Assembly: GCA_030655215.1 (NCBI GenBank) | Contig: JAURVZ010000080.1 | Location: 1 to 34,402, forward strand | Reading direction: 5' to 3' | Length of the DNA: 34,402 nucleotides | Origin: Pseudolabrys sp. | GTDB lineage: Bacteria > Pseudomonadota > Alphaproteobacteria > Rhizobiales > Xanthobacteraceae | Shown here: one piece after another, positions 16,849-25,372 of the stretch | Layout of the letters: each line of letters starts with the position of its first letter | Numbering within the stretch: the stretch's first letter is position 1 | Notes under the pieces: model-generated | The model's input: only the letters and a program-made list of their open reading frames with translations | Databases searched by the model: none | Told to the model about the DNA's origin: nothing | Program-made: the position numbers and the translations under genes

Positions 16849-17799
16849 ATGTTGCAAATCGGACTAGTGGGATTGGGCGCCGGCGCCGCAGCAGCTTTGC
16901 TGTTCGCGTCCGTGACCTCCGGCACCTGGATGTCGGTCCCGCTGTTTTACATCGCACCACTGCCGATCATGATCGCGGGCCTTGGCTGGAGCCATTGGTC
17001 GGCGCTTTTTGCTGCGATCGTCGCCTCGGCTGCGCTCGGCGCATTCTTCGGCGGCATGTTCTTCCTCGCCTTTCTGGCCGGTGCTGGTCTTCCCGCCTGG
17101 TGGCTCGCTTATCTCGCGCTGCTGGCGCGTCCGGGCGCCGATAGCGCTGCGCCGCTTGAATGGTATCCGCCCGGGCGTCTTGTTGTCTGGGCCGCCGTGC
17201 TGGCCGCCGTCGTCGTGGCCGCCGGCATTCTGTTCATTGGCCCCGATGCCGAGACCGTGCGCGCCGCACTGACCAGATCGCTGTCGCGCATGCTGCGGCC
17301 CGAACCCGGCGACGGCCAGGTGGTGTTGCCGCCTTCGACCAATAGCGAGCGCCTGATCGGCTTCCTGGTGACCGCGCTGCCGCCGGCCGCTGCCGTCATC
17401 GCCGCCATTACCAGCGTGTTCAATCTCTGGCTCGCCGCCCGCGTCGTCAAATTCTCCGGCCGTCTGACACGGCCATGGCCGGTGCTGCCGGAAATGACCT
17501 TTCCGAAAGTGTTCTCGGCGGCGCTGTTTGCCGCCATCGCGCTGAGCTTCGTCGACAGCATCATCGGCATGGTCGCCGGCATTGCCTCGGCCGCCTTCCT
17601 GATGGCTTACGGCGTGCTCGGCTTTGCCGTGCTGCACTCGCTGTCACGCGATTTCGGCGGCCGCCCCTTCGTGCTCGGCGGCGTCTATGGCTCGGTGCTG
17701 ATTTTCGGCTGGCCGATCCTCGTGCTCTGCCTGCTCGGCATCTCCGAGTCGGTTTTCGACTGGCGCGCGCGCAAGCGCCGTCCACCTGCCCCGCTTTAG
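16849..17799 (+). CDS. DUF2232-family integral membrane protein
   Basis: Multi-pass inner-membrane protein of unknown function, similar in position and type to YybS-like (DUF2232) proteins that lie between S18 and L9 genes in rhizobia and near rplI in Bacillus. The product of about 316 residues has some seven to eight hydrophobic segments, for example AGAAAALLFASVTS, FYIAPLPIMIAGL, ALGAFFGGMFFLAFLAG, VVWAAVLAAVVVAAGILFI, and three near the C-terminus, with a short basic end RARKRRPPAPL. The translation can start at the GTG at 16846 or the ATG at 16849; I chose the ATG. No catalytic motif is apparent. A REP-like hairpin lies in the gap after rpsR, so its expression may be lower than that of the ribosomal genes. 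Confidence 0.83.
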   Translation: MLQIGLVGLGAGAAAALLFASVTSGTWMSVPLFYIAPLPIMIAGLGWSHWSALFAAIVASAALGAFFGGMFFLAFLAGAGLPAWWLAYLALLARPGADSAAPLEWYPPGRLVVWAAVLAAVVVAAGILFIGPDAETVRAALTRSLSRMLRPEPGDGQVVLPPSTNSERLIGFLVTALPPAAAVIAAITSVFNLWLAARVVKFSGRLTRPWPVLPEMTFPKVFSAALFAAIALSFVDSIIGMVAGIASAAFLMAYGVLGFAVLHSLSRDFGGRPFVLGGVYGSVLIFGWPILVLCLLGISESVFDWRARKRRPPAPL

Positions 17800-17856
17800 T
17801 TTCACCCGCATCGTCAACAACAAACCAAACCAACGATCCAACCAGGAGTAACTCAC

Positions 17857-18510
17857 ATGGAAGTCATTCTGCTCGAACGCGTCGGCAAGCTCGGTCAAAT
17901 GGGCGATGTCGTCAAAGTCAAAGACGGTTATGCCCGTAACTTCCTGTTGCCGCGTGGCAAGGCGCTGCGCGCCAATGCCGACAGCAAGGCCAAGTACGAA
18001 GGCATGAAGGAAGAGCTCAAGGCGCAGAGCCTCGAGCGCAAGGGCGAAGCCGGCAAGATCGCGTCCAAGGTCGACGGCAAGACCTTCACCGTCATCCGCT
18101 CAGCCTCCGAAACCGGCCAGCTCTTCGGCTCGGTCTCGACCCGCGACATCGCCACATTGATCTCGACCGCCGGCAACACGATCAGCCGCACGGTTGTCGA
18201 GCTCAACGCGCCGATCAAGTCGATCGGTCAGTACAAGGTGCCGCTGGCGCTGCATCCGGACGTCGAAGTCTCGGTGAACGTCATCGTCGCGCGCAGCGAA
18301 GCCGAAGCCGAGCGTATCGGCCGCGGTGAAGACGTCACCATCCGCCGCGAAGACGCTGAAGATGCGGAAGCGGAAGCTGAAGCCGCCAAGGCCCGCGCCG
18401 AAGCGCTGTTCGATGCGGAAGAAGAACAGGCTGAAGACGCCGCTGTGGAAGACGCTGCCGAAGCCGAAGCGCCGAAGGCCAAGCGCAAGAAGAAGACCGA
18501 CGACGAATAA
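17857..18510 (+). CDS. rplI: 50S ribosomal protein L9
   Basis: Large-subunit protein that binds 23S rRNA at the base of the L1 stalk and helps to keep frame. The 217-residue product begins [30 protein letters not shown], the very conserved N-terminal domain, then a connecting helix, then the C-terminal rRNA-binding domain ending near residue 150 ([15 protein letters not shown]). The remaining 60 or so residues form an extension rich in Glu, Ala and Lys, ending [12 protein letters not shown]. coli L9 has 149 residues, and such tails are usual in this order. AGGAG nine to thirteen bases upstream supports the ATG. A strong terminator follows 25 bases after the stop and closes the operon. Confidence 0.97.
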   Translation: MEVILLERVGKLGQMGDVVKVKDGYARNFLLPRGKALRANADSKAKYEGMKEELKAQSLERKGEAGKIASKVDGKTFTVIRSASETGQLFGSVSTRDIATLISTAGNTISRTVVELNAPIKSIGQYKVPLALHPDVEVSVNVIVARSEAEAERIGRGEDVTIRREDAEDAEAEAEAAKARAEALFDAEEEQAEDAAVEDAAEAEAPKAKRKKKTDDE

Positions 18511-18534
18511 TCGTCGCGTCGTTCTGACAATAAC

Positions 18535-18571
18535 AATCCCGCCGTGGAGAAATCCGCGGCGGGATTTTTTT
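18535..18571 (+). terminator. Rho-independent terminator after rplI
   Basis: AATCCCGCCG (18535-18544) pairs perfectly with CGGCGGGATT (18557-18566) across a 12-base loop and runs into seven T residues (18565-18571). It is the clearest intrinsic terminator in the window and ends the rpsF-rpsR-DUF2232-rplI operon. Confidence 0.93.
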
Positions 18572-18591
18572 GGTGAAGCGTGAGGTGACCG

Positions 18592-18785
18592 CGCTTCTCT
18601 TACGCTCCCCCCCACGCAGTGGTGGGGAGGATCGATCAAGCAGCGCGCGAGCGATGCTTGATCGGGGTGGGGGGAATTTGTTGTTCGCGGATCGTCGCGC
18701 TTATCAAGCAAAGCTAAGCGCCCCCCACCCCTGACCCCTCCCCACCACGCGCAAGCGCGCGTGGGTGGAGGGGAAAAGAGAAGCG
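18592..18785. repeat. Compound inverted-repeat element of about 194 bases
   Basis: The ends are a perfect inverted pair: CGCTTCTCTT (18592-18601) and AAGAGAAGCG (18776-18785). Inside are GGGGTGGGGGG (18664-18674) with its exact complement CCCCCCACCCC (18721-18731), a hairpin of GATCAAGCA (18634-18642) with TGCTTGATC (18655-18663), and a GC-rich hairpin from 18735 to 18773 whose inner stem is ACGCGC/GCGCGT. The C-rich wording is like dispersed intergenic repeats common in Bradyrhizobium relatives. It carries no gene. The right end touches the stop codon of the cytochrome gene, and it may end transcription from both sides. Confidence 0.7.
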
Positions 18786-19253
18786 TTACTCGGCGGGCTT
18801 CGAAGCGTCAGCTGGCTTTGTTTCAGAAGGCTTCGGCGCTTCAACTGGCTTCGCCTCTGCCGGTTTATTCTCGCCCGGCAAAGCCGCGGCAGCCGGTTTC
18901 TTCGCCGCCGGCTTGGCGCCCGCAGGCTTCGCCCCGGGCCCGCCGCGCCTGCGGTCAGCCGCCGGCGCCGGTGCGTCCATCGATTGAAGATACCGCGCCA
19001 TCAGCGCCGCCGATTCACGGCTCGCCGTGTAATGCGAACGCAGGAAGCCCTCGAGGCCAAGCCCGAGCGGCCCGCCCGCCTTGGCCAAGGACTGCGGCGT
19101 CTTGTGGCACATGGCGCAATCGGTGGCGAAGATCTGCACCGGAGTCTTATTGGCGTAGAAGTTTTCCTGGGCGCCGGCGGGGATGGCCCACATAAGGGCG
19201 AGAGCGGCAGCCGCCCCGCCGATGCCGCGATGCAAAAACATCATTGAAAACAA
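18786..19253 (-). CDS. Small mono-heme c-type cytochrome-like protein
   Basis: Probable periplasmic electron carrier. The 155-residue product has a signal peptide (MFSMMFLHRGIGGAAAALAL onward, cut near AGAQ), then a short domain with one CAMCH heme-attachment motif and helices containing GLEGFLRSHYTASRESAALMARYLQSM; the methionine in ALMARYL or QSM could be the second heme ligand. From about residue 95 it becomes an Ala/Pro/Lys-rich, repetitive tail to the end. The cytochrome part (about 75 residues) is small but complete. The start could also be one of two ATGs at codons 4 and 5. It has no partner gene nearby, and its 3' end touches a large repeat. Redox partner and role are unknown. Confidence 0.75.
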   Translation of the reverse strand: MFSMMFLHRGIGGAAAALALMWAIPAGAQENFYANKTPVQIFATDCAMCHKTPQSLAKAGGPLGLGLEGFLRSHYTASRESAALMARYLQSMDAPAPAADRRRGGPGAKPAGAKPAAKKPAAAALPGENKPAEAKPVEAPKPSETKPADASKPAE

Positions 19254-19558
19254 TTCCCTTGCCGCTTGCAGCCTGAGCGCCGCGCGCTTGCCGCGTCATC
19301 GTACCGGCCCTTGATAGCTTAAAACCGTTGCAATGTGACCCGCCAGCCCTTGCCTATCCCAAAGACAAATCGTCACCCGGACGGCGTCGCCCATCCCTGC
19401 AAAAGTATGATGGCACCTGCTTTTTGGTGGCATTGAAGTACCTCCACAAGTTTGGTTCAATATCAGCGCGACCCGTTTGGGCCGCCGCGTTTTGCGGGGG
19501 TGCAAAGGTTTTCCCTGCAGGCGCGCGGATCAGTTCGGTTCAATGAGGGGGGCGGCCG
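19254..19558. other. Divergent intergenic region between the cytochrome gene and cfa
   Basis: The 305 bases separate two divergent genes and should contain both promoters. I see no convincing -35/-10 pair, terminator or recognised operator. GGTTCAAT occurs twice as a direct repeat (19454-19461 and 19537-19544), and an imperfect hairpin is formed by ATGGCACC and GGTGGCAT near 19409-19432; neither is clearly functional. Open frames through it look like chance. Confidence 0.5.
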
Positions 19559-20839
19559 ATGGATCGGTTGCTTCGTTTGTTACTGAATACCTTTATCCGC
19601 CGGGGCACGTTCAAGGTCACAACCTCGCGCGGCACAGTGCTGGCGTTCGGCGATGGGACCGGCCAACCGGTATCGGTACGCTTTACCTCGCGCGCCGCCG
19701 AATGGGGAATCCTCCTCGATCCTGAATTGAAGTTCGGCGAAAGCTACATGGACGGCACCTTCGTCGTCGAGGAAGGCACGATTGCCGACGTGCTGGCGAT
19801 TGCGCTCGGCCAGAAGACCGAAGTGCCGCACTGGGCAAGGCTGCAAGGTCTGCTGCGTTTCCTGTATCGCCGCTTCGAGCAGTTCAATCCGCGCGCCCGC
19901 TCGCGCCGCAATGTCGCGCATCATTACGATCTCGACGGCCGGCTCTATTCCCTCTTCCTTGATGCCGACCGGCAATATAGCTGCGCCTATTTCAAGCGGC
20001 CGGATCAATCGCTTGACGATGCGCAACTCGCCAAGAAGCGCCACCTCGCCGCCAAGCTGCGGCTGTCGCCTGATGTGCCCAAAATAGGCTTGGCGAAGAA
20101 AGAATTGCGCCTGCTCGACATTGGCTGCGGCTGGGGCGGCCTTGGCCTGTATCTCGCCGACTTCGGCAGCGCCGACGTCACCGGCGTGACCTTGTCGCAG
20201 GAGCAGCACGGCATCGCCAATGCGCGCGCCACAGAGCGCGGCTTGAGCCGACGCGCCCGCTTCAACCTGCAGGACTATCGCGACATTGACGACCGCTTCG
20301 ACCGCATTGTCTCGGTCGGCATGTTCGAGCATGTCGGCGTCAATCACTACGACACGTTCTTCAAGAAGGCGGCCGAGCTGCTCGCCGATGACGGCGTCAT
20401 GGTGCTGCACTCGATCGGCCGGTCCGAAGGCCCAAGCCGCACCAGCCCGTGGATTTCGAAATACATCTTCCCGGGCGGCTACATTCCCTCGCTGTCGGAA
20501 GTGCTGCCGAGCGTCGAGAAATCCGGCCTGCTGACCACCGATATCGAGATCCTGCGCCTCCATTATGCGGAAACGCTGAAGCACTGGCGCGAGCGTTTCC
20601 TGGCGCATCGCGAGGAAGTCGAGCGCATTTACGACCGGCGCTTTGTCAGGATGTGGGAATTCTACCTCGCCTCTTCCGAAATGGCGTTTCGCGAGCAGAA
20701 CCTGATGGTGTTCCAGATCCAGCTGACCAAGCGTCAAGATGTAGTACCCATGACGCGCGACTACATCATGCGGGAAGAGCTGCGCCTGCAAGGCGTTGAA
20801 AATGCGCGGCGCGCGCCGTTGCGGCTCGCCGGGGAATAA
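19559..20839 (+). CDS. cfa: Cyclopropane-fatty-acyl-phospholipid synthase
   Basis: SAM-dependent enzyme that adds a methylene bridge across double bonds of membrane phospholipid acyl chains, often in stationary phase or under acid stress. The 426-residue product has an N-terminal lipid-binding region, then VAHHYDLDGRLYSLFLD (from about residue 119), SCAYF, the SAM-binding LLDIGCGWGGLGLYLA around residue 185, and later VGMFEHVGVNHYDTFF, all hallmark segments of the family. GAGGGGGG six bases before the ATG supports the start. A terminator follows. It is not near fatty-acid genes other than the fab cluster 4 kb away on the other strand. Paralogous cfa-like methyltransferases exist, so the exact reaction should be treated as probable. 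Confidence 0.9.
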   Translation: MDRLLRLLLNTFIRRGTFKVTTSRGTVLAFGDGTGQPVSVRFTSRAAEWGILLDPELKFGESYMDGTFVVEEGTIADVLAIALGQKTEVPHWARLQGLLRFLYRRFEQFNPRARSRRNVAHHYDLDGRLYSLFLDADRQYSCAYFKRPDQSLDDAQLAKKRHLAAKLRLSPDVPKIGLAKKELRLLDIGCGWGGLGLYLADFGSADVTGVTLSQEQHGIANARATERGLSRRARFNLQDYRDIDDRFDRIVSVGMFEHVGVNHYDTFFKKAAELLADDGVMVLHSIGRSEGPSRTSPWISKYIFPGGYIPSLSEVLPSVEKSGLLTTDIEILRLHYAETLKHWRERFLAHREEVERIYDRRFVRMWEFYLASSEMAFREQNLMVFQIQLTKRQDVVPMTRDYIMREELRLQGVENARRAPLRLAGE

Positions 20840-20865
20840 GTCACCGAAATCGAACGGCAATTTAA

Positions 20866-20901
20866 ATCGGCGCGTCAATGAAATGCCGCGCCGATATTTT
20901 T
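20866..20901 (+). terminator. Rho-independent terminator after cfa
   Basis: ATCGGCGCG (20866-20874) pairs exactly with CGCGCCGAT (20887-20895) over a 12-base loop, and a short T-run follows (20897-20901). It lies 26 bases after the cfa stop and separates cfa from dnaB. Confidence 0.85.
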
Positions 20902-21034
20902 GTCTGTGAGCATCCCTGTGGAAAGCGGGCGATTGCGCGAGATGCCGCTCGCCTCGCCCGCAGACGGGTGTAAGCCAAAGGCCGATTAATTCGCCCAATC
21001 GAATTTAGGTCTTATTGGCAGTATACGAATAACC

Positions 21035-22540
21035 ATGGCGCCATCCGAATCAGCCCTCCGCAAACCGGTCGAAGAACCGGCGCAGCTTTATCGTACCGCT
21101 CCGCACAATATCGAAGCGGAACAGGCGTTGCTGGGTGCCGTGCTGGTCAATAACGAAGCGTTTTACCGGGTTTCCGACTTCCTCAACCCGGAACATTTCT
21201 TTGAGCCGCTGCACCAGCGCATTTACCAGATCGCCCGCGAACTGGTGCGCGCCGGCAAGATCGCCACACCGGTTACGTTGAAGACCTTCCTCGACGCCAC
21301 GATCGACATTGGCGGCATGACGCTCAGCCAATACCTCGCCCGCCTCGCGGCGGAAGCCACCACCATCATCAATGCCGAGGATTACGGCCGCACCATTTAC
21401 GACCTGTCGATCCGCCGCGACCTGATCAAGGTCGGCGAGGACATGGTCAATGTCGCTTTCGACGCGCCGGTCGATTTCGCGCCGCGCGCCCAGATCGAAG
21501 ATGCCGAACGCAAGCTGTTCGAACTGGCCGAGACCGGCCGCTATGACGGCGGCTTTCAGGGGTTTGGCCAGGCGCTGACCACCGCCATCGACATGGCCGC
21601 CAACGCCTATCAGCGCGACGGCAAGCTCTCCGGCATCGCCACCGGCCTCGATGATCTCGACAAGATGATGGGCGGATTGCAGAAGTCCGATTTGATCGTG
21701 CTCGCCGGACGCCCGGGCATGGGCAAGACCGCGCTGGCGACCAACATCGCTTTCAATGTCGCCAATGCCTGGCAAGGCAGCGTCAAGGCCGACGGCCATA
21801 CCGAGACGACCAATGGCGGCGTTGTCGGATTCTTCTCGTGCGAAATGTCGGCCGAACAGCTGGCGACACGTATCATCGCCGAGCAGACCGGCATTCCGTC
21901 GAACCAGATCCGCCGCGGCGGCATCAGCGCCGACGAGTTCGAGAAGATCAAGGATTACTCGATCCGGCTGCAGAACCTGAAACTCTACGTCGACGAAACC
22001 GGCGGCCTGTCGATTGCGCAGCTTGCCGCGCGCGCCCGCCGCCTCAAGCGCCAGCGTGGGCTTGATCTGATCGTCGTCGATTACCTTCAGCTGTTGACCG
22101 GTTCGAGCAAGCGCGGCGCGGAAAACCGCGTGCAGGAAATCACCGAGATCACGACGCGGCTCAAGGCGCTGGCCAAAGAACTGGCGGTGCCGGTGATCGC
22201 GCTGTCGCAGTTGTCGCGTCAGGTCGAAAGCCGCGAAGACAAGCATCCGCAGCTGAGCGATTTGCGTGAATCGGGCTCGATCGAGCAGGACGCCGACGTC
22301 GTCATGTTCGTGTACCGCGAAGAATATTACCACTTGATGCGCAAGCCCTCGGAAAGCGACCGCGAGAAGTTCGCCGCCTGGATGGCCGACAGCGACAAAT
22401 ATTATGGCAAGGCCGAAGTCATTATCGGCAAGCAGCGCCACGGCCCGACCGGCACGGTGCAATTGGCGTTCGAAGGCGCCACCACCAAGTTCTCGTCGCT
22501 GGCGCAGGCGGATCACCTGCCGGAGCGCATGGGCGACTAA
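21035..22540 (+). CDS. dnaB: Replicative DNA helicase DnaB
   Basis: Hexameric helicase that unwinds the replication fork and recruits primase. The 501-residue protein has the N-terminal DnaB domain (YRTAPHNIEAEQALLGAVL, residues 19-37), a linker, and the RecA-like C-terminal domain with Walker A AGRPGMGKTALA (Lys231), Walker B LDLIVVDYLQLL, and the conserved SQLSRQVESREDKHPQLSDL region with its arginine finger neighbourhood. Length is normal and there is no intein interrupting the motifs. No clear ribosome site precedes the ATG at 21035; TATACG at 21022-21027 lies only seven bases before it. From memory, dnaB usually follows rplI in related genomes; here the repeat, cytochrome gene and cfa come between. 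Confidence 0.97.
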   Translation: MAPSESALRKPVEEPAQLYRTAPHNIEAEQALLGAVLVNNEAFYRVSDFLNPEHFFEPLHQRIYQIARELVRAGKIATPVTLKTFLDATIDIGGMTLSQYLARLAAEATTIINAEDYGRTIYDLSIRRDLIKVGEDMVNVAFDAPVDFAPRAQIEDAERKLFELAETGRYDGGFQGFGQALTTAIDMAANAYQRDGKLSGIATGLDDLDKMMGGLQKSDLIVLAGRPGMGKTALATNIAFNVANAWQGSVKADGHTETTNGGVVGFFSCEMSAEQLATRIIAEQTGIPSNQIRRGGISADEFEKIKDYSIRLQNLKLYVDETGGLSIAQLAARARRLKRQRGLDLIVVDYLQLLTGSSKRGAENRVQEITEITTRLKALAKELAVPVIALSQLSRQVESREDKHPQLSDLRESGSIEQDADVVMFVYREEYYHLMRKPSESDREKFAAWMADSDKYYGKAEVIIGKQRHGPTGTVQLAFEGATTKFSSLAQADHLPERMGD

Positions 22541-22600
22541 TTGGGGGATTAAAGAATCTGCTACGGTTGCGTAAGGCCGCCACCCGGGCGCGGCCAAACC

Positions 22601-23728
22601 GTGCGGTTTCTCGTGAATTCAATACCCAAAGACTGGCCGCACGCGCTCGCCAAGGAATGGTTCCTGGCGCTGAGCTTCGGCACCGCCGTGATTTTTGCCG
22701 TGTTCGGCAAGACCCTGCTCGGCTCGCTGCATGAGCCGCTGTGGCTGACCTTTATCTTCGCCTGGCTGTTTGCCGCGGTGCTCGGCTCGGCTCTGTGCGT
22801 GGCCCGGCATGCCGACCGCGTTGCCGAAATTCTTGGCGAACCCTACGGCACCCTCGTCTTGACGTTGTCGGTAACCACCATCGAGGTGATGAGCATCTCC
22901 GCGGTGATGCTGCATGGCGATCCGAACCCGACCTTGGTGCGCGATACCTTGTTCGCCATTGTCATGCTCATCCTTGGCGGCATGATCGGCGGCTCGCTGC
23001 TGCTCGGCGGCTGGCGTAACCGTGAGATGCAGTACAATCTGCAAGGCGCCAATTCGTTTCTCGGCGTCATCATTCCGCTGGCCATCATCACGCTGACCTT
23101 GCCGTCCTTCACGGTGACGACGCCGGGGCCGACACTCTCCTACCCGCAGCAGATATTCGTCTTCGTCATGTCGCTGGGTCTCTATGCCACCTTCCTGGCG
23201 CTGCAGACCGGGCGGCATCGCGGCTATTTCGTCACCGATGAAGGCGAAGGCAAAGCGCATGCCGCGCATGGCAAGCATTCGCTGGCCTGGCACGGCATGA
23301 TGCTGGTCGCTTATATCCTGCCGGTGGTGTTTCTCGCCGAGCAACTGGCGCAGCCGATCGACTACGTCATCGAAACATTGAAAGCGCCCGCCGTGCTGGG
23401 CGGCGTCGTCATTGCCGCCTTGGTGGCGACGCCCGAAGCGATTGCCGCGACGCGCGCGGCGATGGGCAATCATTTGCAGCGTTCGATCAATATTTCGCTT
23501 GGCTCGGTGTTGTCGACCATTGGCCTGACGGTGCCGGCCATGCTGGCCATCGGCCACTTCACCGGCCATCAGCTTGATCTTGGGCTCTCAGGCGCCAATG
23601 CGGTCATGCTGATGCTGACTTTGGCGGTGTGCGTTGTTACCTTTGCAAGCGGTCGCACCAATATTTTGCAGGGTGCGGTGCATGCGATGTTGTTCGCCGC
23701 TTTCGTGATGCTGATTTTCCAGGGATAG
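22601..23728 (+). CDS. chaA: Calcium:proton antiporter of the ChaA type
   Basis: Inner-membrane cation/proton exchanger of the CaCA superfamily; the E. coli relative exchanges Ca2+, Na+ and K+ for protons at alkaline pH. The 375-residue product has about eleven hydrophobic segments in two halves. The family signature appears in GEPYGTLVLTLSVTTIEVMSI (about residues 79-99) and again as VATPEAIAATRAAMGNHLQRS, the two opposed repeats with the ion-binding glutamates. A histidine-rich cytoplasmic loop (EGKAHAAHGKHSLAWHG) joins the halves. There is no ATG near the front: the start is the GTG at 22601 or the GTG at 22613. It lies 60 bases after dnaB and 15 before the GMC oxidoreductase gene. Ion specificity is unproven. 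Confidence 0.85.
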   Translation: MRFLVNSIPKDWPHALAKEWFLALSFGTAVIFAVFGKTLLGSLHEPLWLTFIFAWLFAAVLGSALCVARHADRVAEILGEPYGTLVLTLSVTTIEVMSISAVMLHGDPNPTLVRDTLFAIVMLILGGMIGGSLLLGGWRNREMQYNLQGANSFLGVIIPLAIITLTLPSFTVTTPGPTLSYPQQIFVFVMSLGLYATFLALQTGRHRGYFVTDEGEGKAHAAHGKHSLAWHGMMLVAYILPVVFLAEQLAQPIDYVIETLKAPAVLGGVVIAALVATPEAIAATRAAMGNHLQRSINISLGSVLSTIGLTVPAMLAIGHFTGHQLDLGLSGANAVMLMLTLAVCVVTFASGRTNILQGAVHAMLFAAFVMLIFQG

Positions 23729-23743
23729 AACGCTGGCATCAAT

Positions 23744-25372
23744 ATGGACACGTTCGACTATGTGATTGTCGGCGCCGGCTCTGCCGGATGTGTCCTGGCC
23801 CATCGCCTGAGCGAAGATCCATCGATCAAAGTCTGCGTGCTCGAAGCCGGTCCGGCCGACTGGCATCCCTATATTCATTTGCCGGCCGGCAGCATCAAGA
23901 CGTTCTATAATCGCAACGTGAACTGGTGTTATTCGCAAGAGCCTGGTGATTACACCAATGGCCGCCGCATCTTCTCGCCGCGCGGCAAGACTCTCGGCGG
24001 TTCTTCGTCGATCAATGGCCATATCTATAACCGCGGCCAGCGCCAGGACTTCGACACCTGGGCGCAGTACGGCAATCGCGGCTGGGGTTATGCCGATGTG
24101 CTGCCCTACTTTAAGCGACTGGAGCGGCGCATCGGCGATGGCGACGCCACCTATCGCGGCCGCGACGGCGCGCTGAGCGTCACCGATATCGATTGGCGCG
24201 ATCCCTTGTGCGAGGCCTTCATCGCCGGTGCGCAGAGCCTCGGCATTCCGCGCAACAAGGATTACAACGGCGCCGTTCAGGAAGGTGTGTCCTACGCGCA
24301 GCGCACCATTCACAAGGGCCGCCGCGTCAGCGCCGCAACCGCATTCCTGCATCCGGCGATGAAGCGAGGCAATGTCACGGTTCGCACGCAAGCGCATGCG
24401 ACGGAGATCGTGTTCGAGGGCAAGCGCGCAGTTGGTATTCGCTATGCAAAAGGCGGCCGTGGCGGCGACATCGTCGAGGTGCGTGCAGCCAAGGAAGTCA
24501 TCCTGTCCGGCGGCTCGTATAATTCGCCGCAGTTGCTGCAACTGTCCGGCGTCGGTCCCGCCGAATTGCTGCAATCGCACGGCATTCAAGTGCGCCATGC
24601 CCTCGCCGGTGTTGGCGAAGGGTTACAGGATCACTACGCGCCGCGCTCGGTGGCCCGCGTCAAGAACATCAAGACCATCAACCAGCGCGCCCGTGGCTTC
24701 AACCTCGTGCTGGAGGCGCTGAAGTATGCCGCCACACGGCGCGGCATTCTCGCTTTGTCGCCGACGCTGGTTTATTGCTTCTGGCATTCCGGCGAGACCG
24801 CGGAAAGCTCCGACCTGCAACTCACCTTCACGCCGGCCAGCTACAAGGAAGGCGAACAGGGCAAGCTGGAAAGCGAGCCCGGCATGTCAGTCGCCTCCTG
24901 GCAGCAGCGGCCGGAAAGCCGTGGCCATGTCCGCATCCGCTCCAGCGATCCGTTTGAGCCGCCTCTGATCCAGACCAATTATCTCGGCCACGAGCTCGAC
25001 CGCCGCATCACCATTGCCGGGATGCGGCTGGCGCGCCGCCTGCTCTCCGCTGCGCCGCTGGCGCCCTATTATGACTATGAAGACTTCCCCGGGCCCGGCG
25101 TGCAGACCGACGACGAGTACCTCGCCGCGGCGACGCAGCGCGGCCAGACCACGTTCCATCCCGGCTGTACCTGCCGCATGGGCCCGGCCACAGATCCGCT
25201 CGCCGTGGTCGATGACAGCTTGCGTGTGCACGGTCTCGAGGGCCTGCGCGTGGCCGATGCCTCAATCATGCCACGAATGATCTCAGCCAACTTGAACGCT
25301 TCGGCCATGATGATCGGCGACAAAGCCTCCGATCTGATCCGGAACCGCACGGTGGAAGCATCAATCGTATAA
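23744..25372 (+). CDS. GMC-family FAD-dependent oxidoreductase
   Basis: Flavin enzyme of the glucose-methanol-choline oxidoreductase family, related to choline and alcohol dehydrogenases; the substrate is not evident. The 542-residue protein shows the FAD loop VIVGAGSAGCVLAHRL (residues 7-22), VLEAG, the second GMC signature GKTLGGSSSINGHIYNRG, then SGGSYNSPQLLQLSGVGP, and the active-site pair His472 (FHPGCTCRMG) and Asn516/Asn518 (SANLNASAMMIGDKASD). The HPGCTCRMG wording departs from the usual HPxGTCRMG. No signal peptide is seen, so it is probably cytosolic. It begins 15 bases after the antiporter gene, and the two may share a transcript. Confidence 0.9.
   Translation: MDTFDYVIVGAGSAGCVLAHRLSEDPSIKVCVLEAGPADWHPYIHLPAGSIKTFYNRNVNWCYSQEPGDYTNGRRIFSPRGKTLGGSSSINGHIYNRGQRQDFDTWAQYGNRGWGYADVLPYFKRLERRIGDGDATYRGRDGALSVTDIDWRDPLCEAFIAGAQSLGIPRNKDYNGAVQEGVSYAQRTIHKGRRVSAATAFLHPAMKRGNVTVRTQAHATEIVFEGKRAVGIRYAKGGRGGDIVEVRAAKEVILSGGSYNSPQLLQLSGVGPAELLQSHGIQVRHALAGVGEGLQDHYAPRSVARVKNIKTINQRARGFNLVLEALKYAATRRGILALSPTLVYCFWHSGETAESSDLQLTFTPASYKEGEQGKLESEPGMSVASWQQRPESRGHVRIRSSDPFEPPLIQTNYLGHELDRRITIAGMRLARRLLSAAPLAPYYDYEDFPGPGVQTDDEYLAAATQRGQTTFHPGCTCRMGPATDPLAVVDDSLRVHGLEGLRVADASIMPRMISANLNASAMMIGDKASDLIRNRTVEASIV

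Noticed and set aside
19309..19325. TTGAT sequence near the cytochrome gene considered as an FNR/FixK site
   Set aside because: The second half-site ATCAA is missing at the required four-base spacing.
19580..20998. Long minus-strand frame opposite cfa
   Set aside because: Antisense shadow of cfa in GC-rich DNA; no recognisable domain, and it crosses the terminator region.
21050..22597. 515-codon minus-strand frame opposite dnaB
   Set aside because: Antisense to dnaB throughout; composition is that of a shadow frame and no ribosome site or motif is seen.
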